This document shows positions 16,309-25,030 of a DNA stretch of 64,000 nt, piece by piece. The position numbers were made by a program, and so were the translations under genes. Numbering within the stretch: the stretch's first letter is position 1; every line of letters starts with the position of its first letter. The notes under the pieces were generated by a model. It saw only the letters and a program-made list of their open reading frames with translations, ran no database searches and was not told the origin of the DNA. The DNA comes from UBA5536 sp964592595. GTDB taxonomy: Bacteria; Bacteroidota; Bacteroidia; Bacteroidales; F082. The stretch covers positions 1 through 64,000 of the forward strand of contig CAZQFH010000002.1 of NCBI GenBank assembly GCA_964592595.1, in the 5' to 3' direction.

Positions 16309-17334
16309 CTATTTCACCTGTTTTTTAAACCTGTTTCTGGCAAACTCCTGCATATCACTGATACTGTCCTTTTCGTCCATGATTTCAAAACCCAGCAAGG
16401 TTTCGATGATGTCTTCCATGGTGATAATGCCTGCTGTTCCGCCATATTCATCCACCACAAGTGCAATATGCTCACGCTGCTGTATCATCTGATCCCAGGC
16501 CCTGAGTGCAGGAATAGATTCTGGAACTACAAGTATTTTCCTTTTAAGGGCTTTTACCTTTGTACCATGCTGATCATCAGCTAATAGCTCAAATACGTCC
16601 TGCCGAAAAACATAGCCATTTACGGCTTCAATTGTTGCCTCAAAAACGGGAATTCGGGTAAATGTTTTAAGCGCATCCAGCTCGGCAAAATCTTCCAATA
16701 TGGTGTCCTGCTCAACGGCTGCTACCACAACGCGGGGTGTCATGATTTCTGATACTTTTACCTGTCGCAAACCGATTATATTTTTGATAATACGACTTTC
16801 CTGCTCACCAAAAACACCCTCCTGCATGCCAATGTCGGCCAGCAATCCAAGCTCTTCGCGACTGATCGTTTTGTCATTTGTCTTCTTAGCAAAAAGCCTT
16901 GTAATCAGCGCCGAAACCCATACCAAAGGCCAGGTGATTACAATCATAATCCTGATGGTATAAAAAGTGAAACCCAATAAGCTTTTCCAATAACTGGCAC
17001 CAACAGTTTTGGGTATGATTTCAGTAATAATCAGAATTAATATTGTGAGCACAGCAGAAATCAGTCCGAAATAAGCATCACCAAATACTTTTACAGCTTG
17101 CGCGCCAACACCTGCTGCCCCAATGGTGTGAGCAACCGTATTCATCGACAAAATAGCGGATAAGGGTCGGTCGATCTCGCGCTTCATCTTTTCTAAAGCA
17201 GCAGCCGTTTTATTTCCGGATTCAGCTTGTGTTCTTAGATAGGCTTGAGGTGCCGACAGTAAAACCGACTCCAGAATCGAACACAAAAAAGAAACGACCA
17301 GCGCAAGTAAAAGGTATAAAATCAGTTGAAGCAT
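16309..17334 (-). CDS. CNNM transmembrane / tandem CBS domain protein
   Basis: 341 residues. A CNNM (DUF21) membrane domain with about four helices covers residues 1-150, including LSAILSMNTVAHTIGAAGVG. Two CBS domains follow: KVSEIMTPRVVVAAVE, then ALVVDEYGGTAGIITMEDIIETLLG. The corC/HlyC C-terminal domain of longer relatives is lacking; the chain ends soon after the second CBS domain. Proteins of this family are implicated in Mg2+ or Co2+ efflux/resistance. The gene stands alone and ends 61 bases upstream of the CrtA-like gene on the same strand. Confidence 0.9.
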   Translation of the reverse strand: MLQLILYLLLALVVSFLCSILESVLLSAPQAYLRTQAESGNKTAAALEKMKREIDRPLSAILSMNTVAHTIGAAGVGAQAVKVFGDAYFGLISAVLTILILIITEIIPKTVGASYWKSLLGFTFYTIRIMIVITWPLVWVSALITRLFAKKTNDKTISREELGLLADIGMQEGVFGEQESRIIKNIIGLRQVKVSEIMTPRVVVAAVEQDTILEDFAELDALKTFTRIPVFEATIEAVNGYVFRQDVFELLADDQHGTKVKALKRKILVVPESIPALRAWDQMIQQREHIALVVDEYGGTAGIITMEDIIETLLGFEIMDEKDSISDMQEFARNRFKKQVK

Positions 17335-17507
17335 TCATTGTTGATTTGTGCGTAAAATTAAGCAATATCTGTATTTCTGATGATTGCTTTGTTCAAAATC
17401 ATAAATGTCATATCACAGATAAATTGATAAATACCCAAGATTAGGTATTCTGGTGCTTATTTTCAGTTTCTACTTTTGCCGAAGTTATTTAACTAAAACC
17501 ATTAATC

Positions 17508-18692
17508 ATGAAAACGAAAATTCTTAGCTTAATCCTATTTTTCATCGGTGGAATACTTTTCGCGCAAAGCAATCAACAAGCGCAATATCAAAATTTGGCT
17601 GACAATCTACTCGCATCCCAAAGCAAACTGACCATTGGCGGCTATGGCGAAGTGCATTACAATCAAGCCTTTGATAAGGATACCCGCTACAACGGAGAAC
17701 TTGATGTGAACAGGTTGGTCATGCTTTTTGGCTACAATTTCAGCGATAAAGTGCAATTCGTTACTGAAATTGAATACGAGCATGTCAGGGAGGTGTTTAT
17801 CGAGCAGGCGTTTCTGCAATACCGGCTAAACCAGTTCATTCAATTCAGGGCTGGTCTGCTGCTGATCCCTATGGGAATCATCAACGAATATCATGAACCG
17901 ACCACTTTTAATGGTGTTGAACGCCCACTCATCGATGGAAAGATTGCACCCACCACCTGGCGTGAAATTGGCTTTGGAATCACCGGAAATTACCTGCCGG
18001 CCTCTTTAAAATACCAACTATATCTGGTAAATGGCTTTAATGGTTATGACGGCAATGCTAAGCTAAGCGGTGCCAATGGATTTCGTTCGGGAAGACAAAA
18101 AGGTGCTGAATCCTACATCAGTAGTCCTAACCTGACAGGTAAAATTGAATATTACGGTATCAAGGGCCTCAACATTGGCTTATCAGGCTATTTTGGCAAA
18201 ACCCAAAGCACGCTTTACAACAAACTCGATAAAAATGATGTGGTGGCTGTTTCGCAGGCAGATTCTTCAGTCGTTGGCATCAGTATGCTTGGTGCTGATG
18301 CACGTTATACACTGGGAAACTGGCAATTCAAAGGTCAGCTTTACTATGCCGGGATAAGTCAATCAGAAATTTACAATCAATTTACAGGCAGCGATTTAGG
18401 CAGCGCTTTGAATGGCTATTATATTGAAGCAGCCTATGATTTGTTAGGATCCAATCAAAAGGTTGAAGCCGGTTTGATTCCTTTTGTCCGTTACGAAGCT
18501 TACAATATGCAGGCCAGCACGGAGGGCAATCTGCAAGCCAGCAAAGCCAATGAAGTTCAAGCTATTACATCAGGAATCACCTGGCGCATGACACAGGGCG
18601 TTGTTTTTAAAACCGATCTGCAGTTTGTGAAACCAGCTTCAGCAGATAAATACTCAACCATTTTCAATGCCGGATTCGGGATTATGTTTTAG
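17508..18692 (+). CDS. Outer-membrane porin-like beta-barrel protein
   Basis: 394 residues with a signal peptide ending in GGILFAQS. The mature part has the alternating strand pattern of a trimeric porin, with KLTIGGYGEVHYNQAF as first strand, VQFVTEIEYEHVREVFIEQA, FRAGLLLIPMGIINEYHEP, and a C-terminal aromatic residue (FGIMF). The pattern is that of phosphate-selective OprO/OprP-like and related putative porins of Bacteroidota. It is followed by an FMN-binding protein gene 10 bases later, so the two are probably co-transcribed. A -7 box TACTTTTG lies at 17471-17478. Confidence 0.85.
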   Translation: MKTKILSLILFFIGGILFAQSNQQAQYQNLADNLLASQSKLTIGGYGEVHYNQAFDKDTRYNGELDVNRLVMLFGYNFSDKVQFVTEIEYEHVREVFIEQAFLQYRLNQFIQFRAGLLLIPMGIINEYHEPTTFNGVERPLIDGKIAPTTWREIGFGITGNYLPASLKYQLYLVNGFNGYDGNAKLSGANGFRSGRQKGAESYISSPNLTGKIEYYGIKGLNIGLSGYFGKTQSTLYNKLDKNDVVAVSQADSSVVGISMLGADARYTLGNWQFKGQLYYAGISQSEIYNQFTGSDLGSALNGYYIEAAYDLLGSNQKVEAGLIPFVRYEAYNMQASTEGNLQASKANEVQAITSGITWRMTQGVVFKTDLQFVKPASADKYSTIFNAGFGIMF

Positions 18693-18702
18693 GCTTTAAC
18701 GC

Positions 18703-19287
18703 ATGAAATTTTTCATCTTATTCATTGTCAATTTAAACCTCTTGTTCCTGCCTCTTTCGGGAGTGCAGGAATCAACTTTTCCGCGTGCTCTCAACAAAGA
18801 CCTGCGCAAACAAATGGGTATCGAAAACCCGGATTTGGTGTTACTTTCATCAAATAAAAGTCAAACTAACAGCGCTTATTATGCTGTTGAGCAAGACAAT
18901 CAAACAGCTGCCTACCTCTATATCGGTAGTGTTTTAACTTGTCGTGCAGGAGGATGCAATATTGCTTCCGCAACTGACCATGCTTCTGATAGCGAATACT
19001 TTGAATATTATATCCTGTTCGACACAAATGCAACCGTCAAATTTGTAAAAGTTTACAATTATGCCGCCACGCATGGCCATGAAATTACGGCAAATTGGTG
19101 GCTCAGGCAGTTTGTTGGCTATCAGGGAAAGGAACGCTTGCAAACCGGAAAAAACATTGATGCTGTTGCTGGTGCAACCATTTCGGCTGAAGCAGCCACA
19201 AATGATATTCAGCTTGTGACCAAACAGCTGATTAAGATAATCAACGACCCGTCGCATCAAAAGCAAACAGCAAGATTTTTGGATTAA
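18703..19287 (+). CDS. Exported FMN-binding domain protein
   Basis: 194 residues. The N-terminal signal or anchor (FFILFIVNLNLLFLPLSG) is followed by an FMN-binding (RnfG/NqrC-type) domain. The flavinylation motif is DAVAGATISAEA, in which the Thr of the GAT triplet would be linked to FMN through phosphoester by ApbE. A C-x4-C pair (CRAGGC) precedes it. Such proteins carry electrons on the outside of the inner membrane; the partner is unknown. The preceding porin is 10 bases upstream. No apbE gene is in this window. Confidence 0.85.
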   Translation: MKFFILFIVNLNLLFLPLSGVQESTFPRALNKDLRKQMGIENPDLVLLSSNKSQTNSAYYAVEQDNQTAAYLYIGSVLTCRAGGCNIASATDHASDSEYFEYYILFDTNATVKFVKVYNYAATHGHEITANWWLRQFVGYQGKERLQTGKNIDAVAGATISAEAATNDIQLVTKQLIKIINDPSHQKQTARFLD

Positions 19288-19294
19288 AATGCAT

Positions 19295-19344
19295 TTTTAA
19301 TAGCACCGCTGCGCTGCAGCTATTAAAATTGCGTGTGTTACGCA
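19295..19344. repeat. Left palindromic repeat next to transposase
   Basis: Perfect 10-base arms TTTTAATAGC (19295-19304) and GCTATTAAAA (19319-19328) flank a GC-rich loop; a smaller hairpin TGCGT/ACGCA follows at 19330-19344. The 23 bases 19299-19321 recur identically at 20101-20123 on the other side of the transposase gene. Confidence 0.8.
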
Positions 19345-19508
19345 GCTTTTATTGTTGCTTTCGGCAATATGGTTTGAATGTTGGCACTGTTTTGCTATGT
19401 AGGGCCTAACGGTAAATTTTATAGCAGGGGGGGGTGATATAAAAAATGATACAGAATGTTTTTCAATATGCTATCCCTGTGTTTGTGTGTGTTTTTACCA
19501 AAAATTAT

Positions 19509-19973
19509 TTATTCCCAACCCCTCACATCATCAAAAAAGCTAAAGAGATATTTTGCATCATATTCCACAGCAAATTTCTCTAAAAAGTCAACATATTCTT
19601 CTCTGAATGTCTTTTTTTGATGATGCGCTTCCTGATTCAACACATATTTGGCTACCACATCCAATTGTGAATGGGCGTATGTAAATGATCCATATCCATT
19701 TTGCCATTCAAACCTGAATGGGCTCTTATTGTTGTATTTAATCCATGAACTGCTTGATGTTTTGATCTCTTCTACAAGTTCGGGAATTCTCTGATTCAAA
19801 TTATAACCAATAAAAATATGGATATGATCCGGCATACTACCAATGGCTATCAATTTATGCTTATTGTTTTGCACGATGGCCGTGATGTATTGTTCCAGCT
19901 CGTTTTTCCAGGCCTTATTAATTAATGCTTTTCGGTTTTTTACTGCAAAAACCAATTGAAAATAGGATTGCAA
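19509..19973 (-). CDS. IS200/REP-associated (Y1) transposase, N-terminus frameshifted
   Basis: HUH single-strand transposase of the Y1/TnpA type. The HUH motif is in MPDHIHIFIG and the catalytic Tyr in VAKYVLNQEAHH; the tail KKTFREEYVDFLEKF is typical of the Bacteroidota group. The frame opens only with a TTG at 19973. An ATG at 19987 in a neighbouring frame encodes MANTY, the usual first residues of this group; inserting one base near 19973 would give the normal start. A one-base deletion (or sequencing error) has therefore probably removed the native start. The catalytic core is intact. Palindromic repeats lie on both sides. Confidence 0.85.
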   Translation of the reverse strand: MQSYFQLVFAVKNRKALINKAWKNELEQYITAIVQNNKHKLIAIGSMPDHIHIFIGYNLNQRIPELVEEIKTSSSSWIKYNNKSPFRFEWQNGYGSFTYAHSQLDVVAKYVLNQEAHHQKKTFREEYVDFLEKFAVEYDAKYLFSFFDDVRGWE

Positions 19974-20100
19974 TAGGTATTTGCCATTGTTGGATGTTTT
20001 TGATTGACTTTCAAATTTAGAAATATTATTTCAAAATTGTACCTATTGCCATTTTTGCAAACCAAAATAATTTTAAACATCATTTTTGGTAAATGCAATA

Positions 20101-20280
20101 AATAGCACCGCTGCGCTGCAGCTTGTTTGTCGATTTGGTTTGATGTTTATAAATATTATCGCTATGCTATAAAGATTACCGCTGCTAACGCAGCTTGTTT
20201 GTCGCTGTGGGCAAACGGTAATCTTCATAGCTGCGTTAGCAGCGGTAATCTTTATAGCTGCGTTAGCAGCGGTGATCTTT
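20101..20280. repeat. Right palindromic repeat cluster (REP/BIME-like)
   Basis: Positions 20101-20123 repeat the left element exactly. A 25-base arm at 20171-20195 is perfectly complementary to 20229-20253, and 20256-20280 is a second copy of that inverted arm with one change, giving a direct repeat of period 27. Bases GCAGCTTGTTTGTCG occur at both 20118 and 20190. This occupies most of the 405-base gene-free stretch between 19974 and 20378; no coding region is seen there. Confidence 0.85.
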
Positions 20281-20378
20281 ATTAAAATTAACTACACAAT
20301 GGCCGCATCTGTAAGCAGATACCCTCCTTGTTAATCCTTTATTGCAAGCTGATATAGCATTTCAACCTCAGAAAACCA

Positions 20379-22319
20379 TCAATCAACAACCCTTAGCTCC
20401 ACCCTTCTGTTCCTTGCCCTTCCTATTTCATCTTCATTGGAAGCTATTGGCTGGTCAGCACCAAATCCCCGAACCAAAAGTCGTTCACTATCAATCCCAT
20501 TAGCAATTAAAAAATCTGCCACAGCCTGCGCCCGATCCAGTGAAAGCTTGCGATTAAAATCTTCCTCACCAGTTTTATCGCTGTGTCCTTCGAGACTGAT
20601 TTTTATAGCTGGATTTCGTTTCACAAAAGTTTCAAGATTTTTTAGACCCGCCAGGGCTTCCGGAAGCAAAATGGCTTTGTTCAGTTCAAATAAAACATGC
20701 TCAAGCACTATGGTTTTTCCAGCCTTTATCGGTTCAAGCTCAACCTTTTGCTGCACAGGTTTGGTTTCTGTTCCATTTTCCGGATGAAATGATGTTTCAT
20801 CATACAAATAATGATCTGCACTTACCTGAAGCACAAGGTGTTTACGGGCTGGAAGCACCACAAAAGCCAAACCTTGTTCATCTGTTTGCACATTGATCAA
20901 CGCATGGGCTAAAACAGGATATGAAACAGTTACATCCGCATTTAAAGGCTGGCCGGTTTCTTTGTCTGTTACCAATAACTCAACATAGCTAACAGACGCT
21001 GGCCGATAGGCTTCAGGCAATTCAAAGCTAAAGATATCATAGTGATCCGTGCTGTCGGCTTTGGCAGAAATCATTGCCTTTTGGCCAGCAGCATCAACCA
21101 CAAGGTTTATTTCGTTCGCCCCCCTATTAATTGGAAAACCAAGGTTGACAGGCTTTTGCCAAAAACCGGAAGTATCTTTCCGGCTCATAAAAAGATCCGT
21201 TCCGCCCATCCCGGGGTGGCCGTCAGATGAAAAATAAAGTGTTTGGCCATCGAAATGCCAAAAAGGAGCCATCTCGTTTCCAGCGGTATTTAAGATATTA
21301 CCCATATTTTGCGGCTCATACCATTTTCCATTTTGAAAATGACTAATCCACAAATCGCTACCGCCAAACCCACCTGGTCTATTGCTGGCAAAAATCAAGC
21401 TTTTCCCATCAACCGACAAAGCGGGCTGCGACTCCCAATAAGCACTATTCACTTCCGCAAGATGCTGCGGAATAGCCCAACCGTGGCTGTTTTTGGTTGA
21501 TAAATAAAGATCGCAACTACCTTTTCCATTCGGCCAGCCACAGGCAGCAAAAACAATACTTTTCCCATCAGCCGAAAAAGTAACTGCACCAATCTGCTGA
21601 GAATAAGGCCAGCTTGCAGACTCCAAAGCAACAGCTTCGGCCCAGTTTTCATCCAGCCATTCGGCCAACATAACTTTTTCGAGTTGGGGTTTATCTTTTG
21701 CTGTTCCTGTCTTTCTTGTAAAAAGTAATTGCTTTCCATCGAGGCGCAAAGCATTAACATACTCATCTGCTGGCGTGTTAATTTTTTCGTCAAGCGTCAG
21801 CAGTTCAATTTCCAATGGATTGGTATAAGCCATTTTACGGAAATACGCTATTTCTTTTAGTGAGACAGCTTTTTCAAGGTTAGGTTCGGGGAGGTCATTT
21901 CGCTCCAGGAAAATTTCGAGTATTTGCAAAGCCTCATCATACTGCCTGTTAGCTACGTATGCTTTTGAAAGTACATATCCAAGTCCCGGAAAGAAATTCT
22001 GCGAGAGCTCAAAAGCACGTTCATAAGCTTCAACAGCTATGCTGGTGCTATCCAACTCATTAGCCGCATCTCCAAGCATCAGCCAGGCTTCAATAAATAC
22101 AGGATCTGCTTCAACGGATTTTTGGAGAAACGGAATACTTTTATAAAAATCGCCTGCACGGAAAGCTGACGCAGCTGATTCGAAGGATTTCAGGGCTTTT
22201 CGGGAAGTTTGCTGTTGGGTGTGATATTGTTGTGCCAAAAGCGGATTAACCAACAACAGCACTAGCAACAGCATCAGGGAATACGCATATACTTGTGGCT
22301 TTGCAGGCTGATGCGCCAT
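20379..22319 (-). CDS. OmpA-family protein with TPR and PD40 propeller domains
   Basis: Envelope protein, 646 residues from ATG 22319 (MAHQPAK, charged region before a signal peptide ending LLAQQ); ATG 22274, which overlaps the queE stop as ATGA, is an equally possible start. TPR repeats occupy about 40-150 (KSIPFLQKSVEADPVFIEAWLML-like), PD40/WD40-like propeller repeats follow (GKSLIFASNRPGGFGGSDLW, GQTLYFSSDGHPGMGGTDLF), then a carboxypeptidase-regulatory-like beta domain (about 450-520), and the OmpA C-terminal peptidoglycan-binding domain (ISLEGHSDKTG ... GFGADQP). It probably links outer membrane and cell wall; this architecture is common near T9SS and motility genes. Confidence 0.9.
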   Translation of the reverse strand: MAHQPAKPQVYAYSLMLLLVLLLVNPLLAQQYHTQQQTSRKALKSFESAASAFRAGDFYKSIPFLQKSVEADPVFIEAWLMLGDAANELDSTSIAVEAYERAFELSQNFFPGLGYVLSKAYVANRQYDEALQILEIFLERNDLPEPNLEKAVSLKEIAYFRKMAYTNPLEIELLTLDEKINTPADEYVNALRLDGKQLLFTRKTGTAKDKPQLEKVMLAEWLDENWAEAVALESASWPYSQQIGAVTFSADGKSIVFAACGWPNGKGSCDLYLSTKNSHGWAIPQHLAEVNSAYWESQPALSVDGKSLIFASNRPGGFGGSDLWISHFQNGKWYEPQNMGNILNTAGNEMAPFWHFDGQTLYFSSDGHPGMGGTDLFMSRKDTSGFWQKPVNLGFPINRGANEINLVVDAAGQKAMISAKADSTDHYDIFSFELPEAYRPASVSYVELLVTDKETGQPLNADVTVSYPVLAHALINVQTDEQGLAFVVLPARKHLVLQVSADHYLYDETSFHPENGTETKPVQQKVELEPIKAGKTIVLEHVLFELNKAILLPEALAGLKNLETFVKRNPAIKISLEGHSDKTGEEDFNRKLSLDRAQAVADFLIANGIDSERLLVRGFGADQPIASNEDEIGRARNRRVELRVVD

Positions 22320-22912
22320 TGCGGATGCTTCATCACATAATCGGTGAGCAGGGGCATGATATTTTCTGATACACTCCATTCAGGCTGTAAATATAAGTAA
22401 CATTCAGGCTTTACCAGTTTGGCATTTTTTTCGGCCCATTCCAGATCGGCTTCCTTTTCAATAACAACTTTAAGCTCGTGGGCATTATTGTAAATCTCTG
22501 GTTTTGGGGGCGAAAACTTCTTGGGCGAAAGGCATATCCAGTCCCATAAACCTGTCAAAGGATGCGCTCCGGAGGTTTCTACCATCGTTTTTACCCCCAT
22601 CTGCTGCATCAGTTTTGTGAAATAATCCAGCGGATACATTGAGGGCTCCCCACCTGTGACCACAACTGTTTTGGCAGGTTGCTCAGCTGCACGTTTTGCA
22701 ATTTCATCAGCCGAAACGGGAGGAAAATGTGTGGCATCCCAACTGGGCTTGGTGTCGCACCAGCTACAGCCTACATCGCAGCCGCCAATGCGGATAAAAT
22801 AAGCCGCACTGCCCATATTGTGCCCCTCTCCCTGTATGGTGTAAAACTCCTCCATCAAAGGCAATTTACGGCCGCCTTCAAGAATATCTTTTTTTGTAGT
22901 TGTAATGTCCAT
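22274..22912 (-). CDS. queE: 7-carboxy-7-deazaguanine synthase QueE
   Basis: Radical-SAM enzyme converting 6-carboxy-tetrahydropterin to 7-carboxy-7-deazaguanine in queuosine precursor synthesis. EFYTIQGEG is the hallmark N-terminus. The cluster motif is C-x3-C-x2-C (GGCDVGCSWCDTKPSW), followed by VVVTGGEPSMYP and WICLSPKKFSPP. At 212 residues it is of normal length. Its start shares one base with the stop of the upstream gene (TAATG), and its end overlaps the next gene, so it is translationally coupled on both sides. Other queuosine genes are not in this window. Confidence 0.95.
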   Translation of the reverse strand: MDITTTKKDILEGGRKLPLMEEFYTIQGEGHNMGSAAYFIRIGGCDVGCSWCDTKPSWDATHFPPVSADEIAKRAAEQPAKTVVVTGGEPSMYPLDYFTKLMQQMGVKTMVETSGAHPLTGLWDWICLSPKKFSPPKPEIYNNAHELKVVIEKEADLEWAEKNAKLVKPECYLYLQPEWSVSENIMPLLTDYVMKHPQWRISLQSHKYMRIP

Positions 22913-24132
22913 TAAAAGTTAAAATAGTATGTATGTCGCTTCCCAAAAAGGGCTGCCTTTGTTGCCTTTTCTGACCATGTTAAATCTATTGAAAGCATCT
23001 GATCATCAACTTCAAGTTGAATTGTTTCCTTTGTTAATAAATGATTTTCAGCATCAAATATCATCAGTTGGTAAAATCCTGCTTTCAGACTTCCATCCGA
23101 AAATTTGAATGCCTTATCCTTTTTATCATATGAAACGGCTGGCAGTAAATCTCCTTTAGCCAGCGCAAGTTGATAAGGACTCAAAAAAGCCTGCAAATCC
23201 ATTTTAAAGGCACGGGCAGTAAAGGACTTACTGCTTTCGGCCGAAATCATCACTTGCCAGGGATTTATAAAAGCAATCCCTTCTACCTGAGTTGTTAACA
23301 GATTTAATAAGTCGATTTTGCGTTTTTTACCGCTGAGGAAATCTTCTTGTTCGAAGCCATAAAAAAGCCACACAAAAGGCTTCCATGTTTTGTAGGTGTA
23401 TCCGATCAAAACAAGTGTTTTTTGATTGGGAAGGTAATCTGCACCCGTAATTAATCCCTTGCTATCAAAACGTCCGATAAGCTTTGCTACATGATTTCCG
23501 GGTGAAGTGGGCAACTGATAAATTCTGGAATGCTGATCGCCCCTGTTTTTGGTGAACAGATAAAGATTTTCCTCTCCGGCAACCATAGCCTCGCAGTCGA
23601 AATTATTGGATTTCCAGTTTACCGAAAAAACTGCCTGATCTTCAAAATGGAATTGAATTTCCGCTGTCTCCAATTTAGCGTCTCCCTTCGTGGGAACATC
23701 ACTCCTCCTGACCCTGTGAATATGTAAGTCTTTTCTGCTGCCGCTGTTATTACCAAAGTCACCTATAAAAATATACTCCTCATTTAAAGCCACATCTTCC
23801 CAATCTGAATGCTCGATTTCCGGAAATTTCAGTTGCCTGACGATTTGCCCGTTAGCAGTATCCAGGCCATACAAAACAGCCTCTCCCCCGCTATCGTTGT
23901 GCGTCCAAAGCAAATCATCAAAAAAAATCAATCCTGAAGTTTCTTTTACCTTTTTTGGAAGCTCATACAAAAATGGAGGGTTTTGCACTGCAATCGGATA
24001 TTTGCAGTTGACAGAAAGGCTGTCGGCGGGATCAAAATTAGCTGCAAACACATCGTCACATTGCGCCTCCACATACGATGTGGTAAATACAAGAGCTGAG
24101 ATGATCAGCCAAAAATTTAAAAAATTCCTCAT
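22912..24132 (-). CDS. Secreted beta-propeller protein of unknown function
   Basis: 406 residues with a signal peptide (FWLIISALVFTTSYVEAQ). The core resembles a six- or seven-bladed propeller: KETSGLIFFDDLLWTHNDSG, SDWEDVALNEEYIFIGDFG and YQLPTSPGNH-type repeats. The SGL-WTHNDSGG and DWEDVA-IGDFGNN motifs recur in a family of extracytoplasmic proteins found in Bacteroidota and sometimes described as phytase- or esterase-like propellers. Its activity is not known. It overlaps folD by 4 bases and queE by 1 base, which places it inside the ffh-folD-queE operon. Confidence 0.75.
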   Translation of the reverse strand: MRNFLNFWLIISALVFTTSYVEAQCDDVFAANFDPADSLSVNCKYPIAVQNPPFLYELPKKVKETSGLIFFDDLLWTHNDSGGEAVLYGLDTANGQIVRQLKFPEIEHSDWEDVALNEEYIFIGDFGNNSGSRKDLHIHRVRRSDVPTKGDAKLETAEIQFHFEDQAVFSVNWKSNNFDCEAMVAGEENLYLFTKNRGDQHSRIYQLPTSPGNHVAKLIGRFDSKGLITGADYLPNQKTLVLIGYTYKTWKPFVWLFYGFEQEDFLSGKKRKIDLLNLLTTQVEGIAFINPWQVMISAESSKSFTARAFKMDLQAFLSPYQLALAKGDLLPAVSYDKKDKAFKFSDGSLKAGFYQLMIFDAENHLLTKETIQLEVDDQMLSIDLTWSEKATKAALFGKRHTYYFNF

Positions 24133-25016
24133 TGATAAACGGCTCCTTTGCTTGCTAAGAGGGTGTTTCGAAGCAAGGAAACGATTGTCATCGGTCCTAC
24201 ACCTCCCGGAACAGGTGTGATTGCAGCAGCTTTTTTCGACACCTCATTATAATCAACATCACCTGCAAGGAAATATCCTTTTTCTTTGCTGGCATCTTCC
24301 ACCCGATGAATACCCACATCAATAACCGTAGCTCCGGCTTTTACCATATCAGCCGTAACAAAGCCAACTTTTCCAATGGCAGCTATCAGGATATCAGCTT
24401 GTAAGGTAATTTCTTTGAGGTTTTGCGTGCGGCTGTGACAAAGGGTTACAGTGGCATCGGCATTTTTTGCCTTACGCGAAAGCATCACACTAACCGGCGT
24501 GCCTACAATATTTGAGCGGCCAATGACGACTACATGCTTTCCGCTGGTTGCTATCTTGCTGCGCTCCAATAATTCAACGATACCGTAAGGCGTAGCAGGC
24601 AAATAAGCAGGCAGCCCAAGCATCATGCGACCCGCATTTTCCGGATGAAAACCATCCACATCCTTAGCGGGATCAATGGCCAGCAGGATTTTTTGTTCGT
24701 TGATATGATCAGGCAATGGAAGCTGCACAATATATCCGTCCACTTCCTCGTCCCGATTAAGGAAATCAACCAGTTCGAGCAACTCCTTTTCGGAAGTTTT
24801 AGCCGGAAGCCGGTAAACGGAAGAAGTGATACCGACCGATTTGCAGGCCTTTTCTTTGGATGCCACATAAGTTTGGCTGGCTGCATCATCCCCAACAATA
24901 ACTGCTGCCAGGTGGGGGGCGTCCTGGTCTTTATCAATCATGGCTGCCACTTCTTTGGCAATCTCTTTTTTTACCTCTGCTGCGATGGCTTTTCCATCTA
25001 TAATTTTCGTACTCAT
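24129..25016 (-). CDS. folD: Bifunctional methylenetetrahydrofolate dehydrogenase/cyclohydrolase FolD
   Basis: Interconverts 5,10-methylene-, 5,10-methenyl- and 10-formyl-tetrahydrofolate. 295 residues, of family length. The N-terminal half includes YVASKEKACKSVGI with the catalytic lysine (K in SKEKAC) and GYIVQLPLPDHI; the C-terminal NADP domain includes VVIGRSNIVGTPVSVML and VTPVPGGVGPMT. The gene follows ffh after 14 bases and overlaps the next gene by 4 bases (ATGA). Confidence 0.97.
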   Translation of the reverse strand: MSTKIIDGKAIAAEVKKEIAKEVAAMIDKDQDAPHLAAVIVGDDAASQTYVASKEKACKSVGITSSVYRLPAKTSEKELLELVDFLNRDEEVDGYIVQLPLPDHINEQKILLAIDPAKDVDGFHPENAGRMMLGLPAYLPATPYGIVELLERSKIATSGKHVVVIGRSNIVGTPVSVMLSRKAKNADATVTLCHSRTQNLKEITLQADILIAAIGKVGFVTADMVKAGATVIDVGIHRVEDASKEKGYFLAGDVDYNEVSKKAAAITPVPGGVGPMTIVSLLRNTLLASKGAVYQ

Positions 25017-25030
25017 TACATTTCCTAATT

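Noticed and set aside
20171..20280. Possible CRISPR-like repeats
   Set aside because: The copies are inverted palindrome arms with a 2-base separation between direct copies; there are no spacers and no cas genes.
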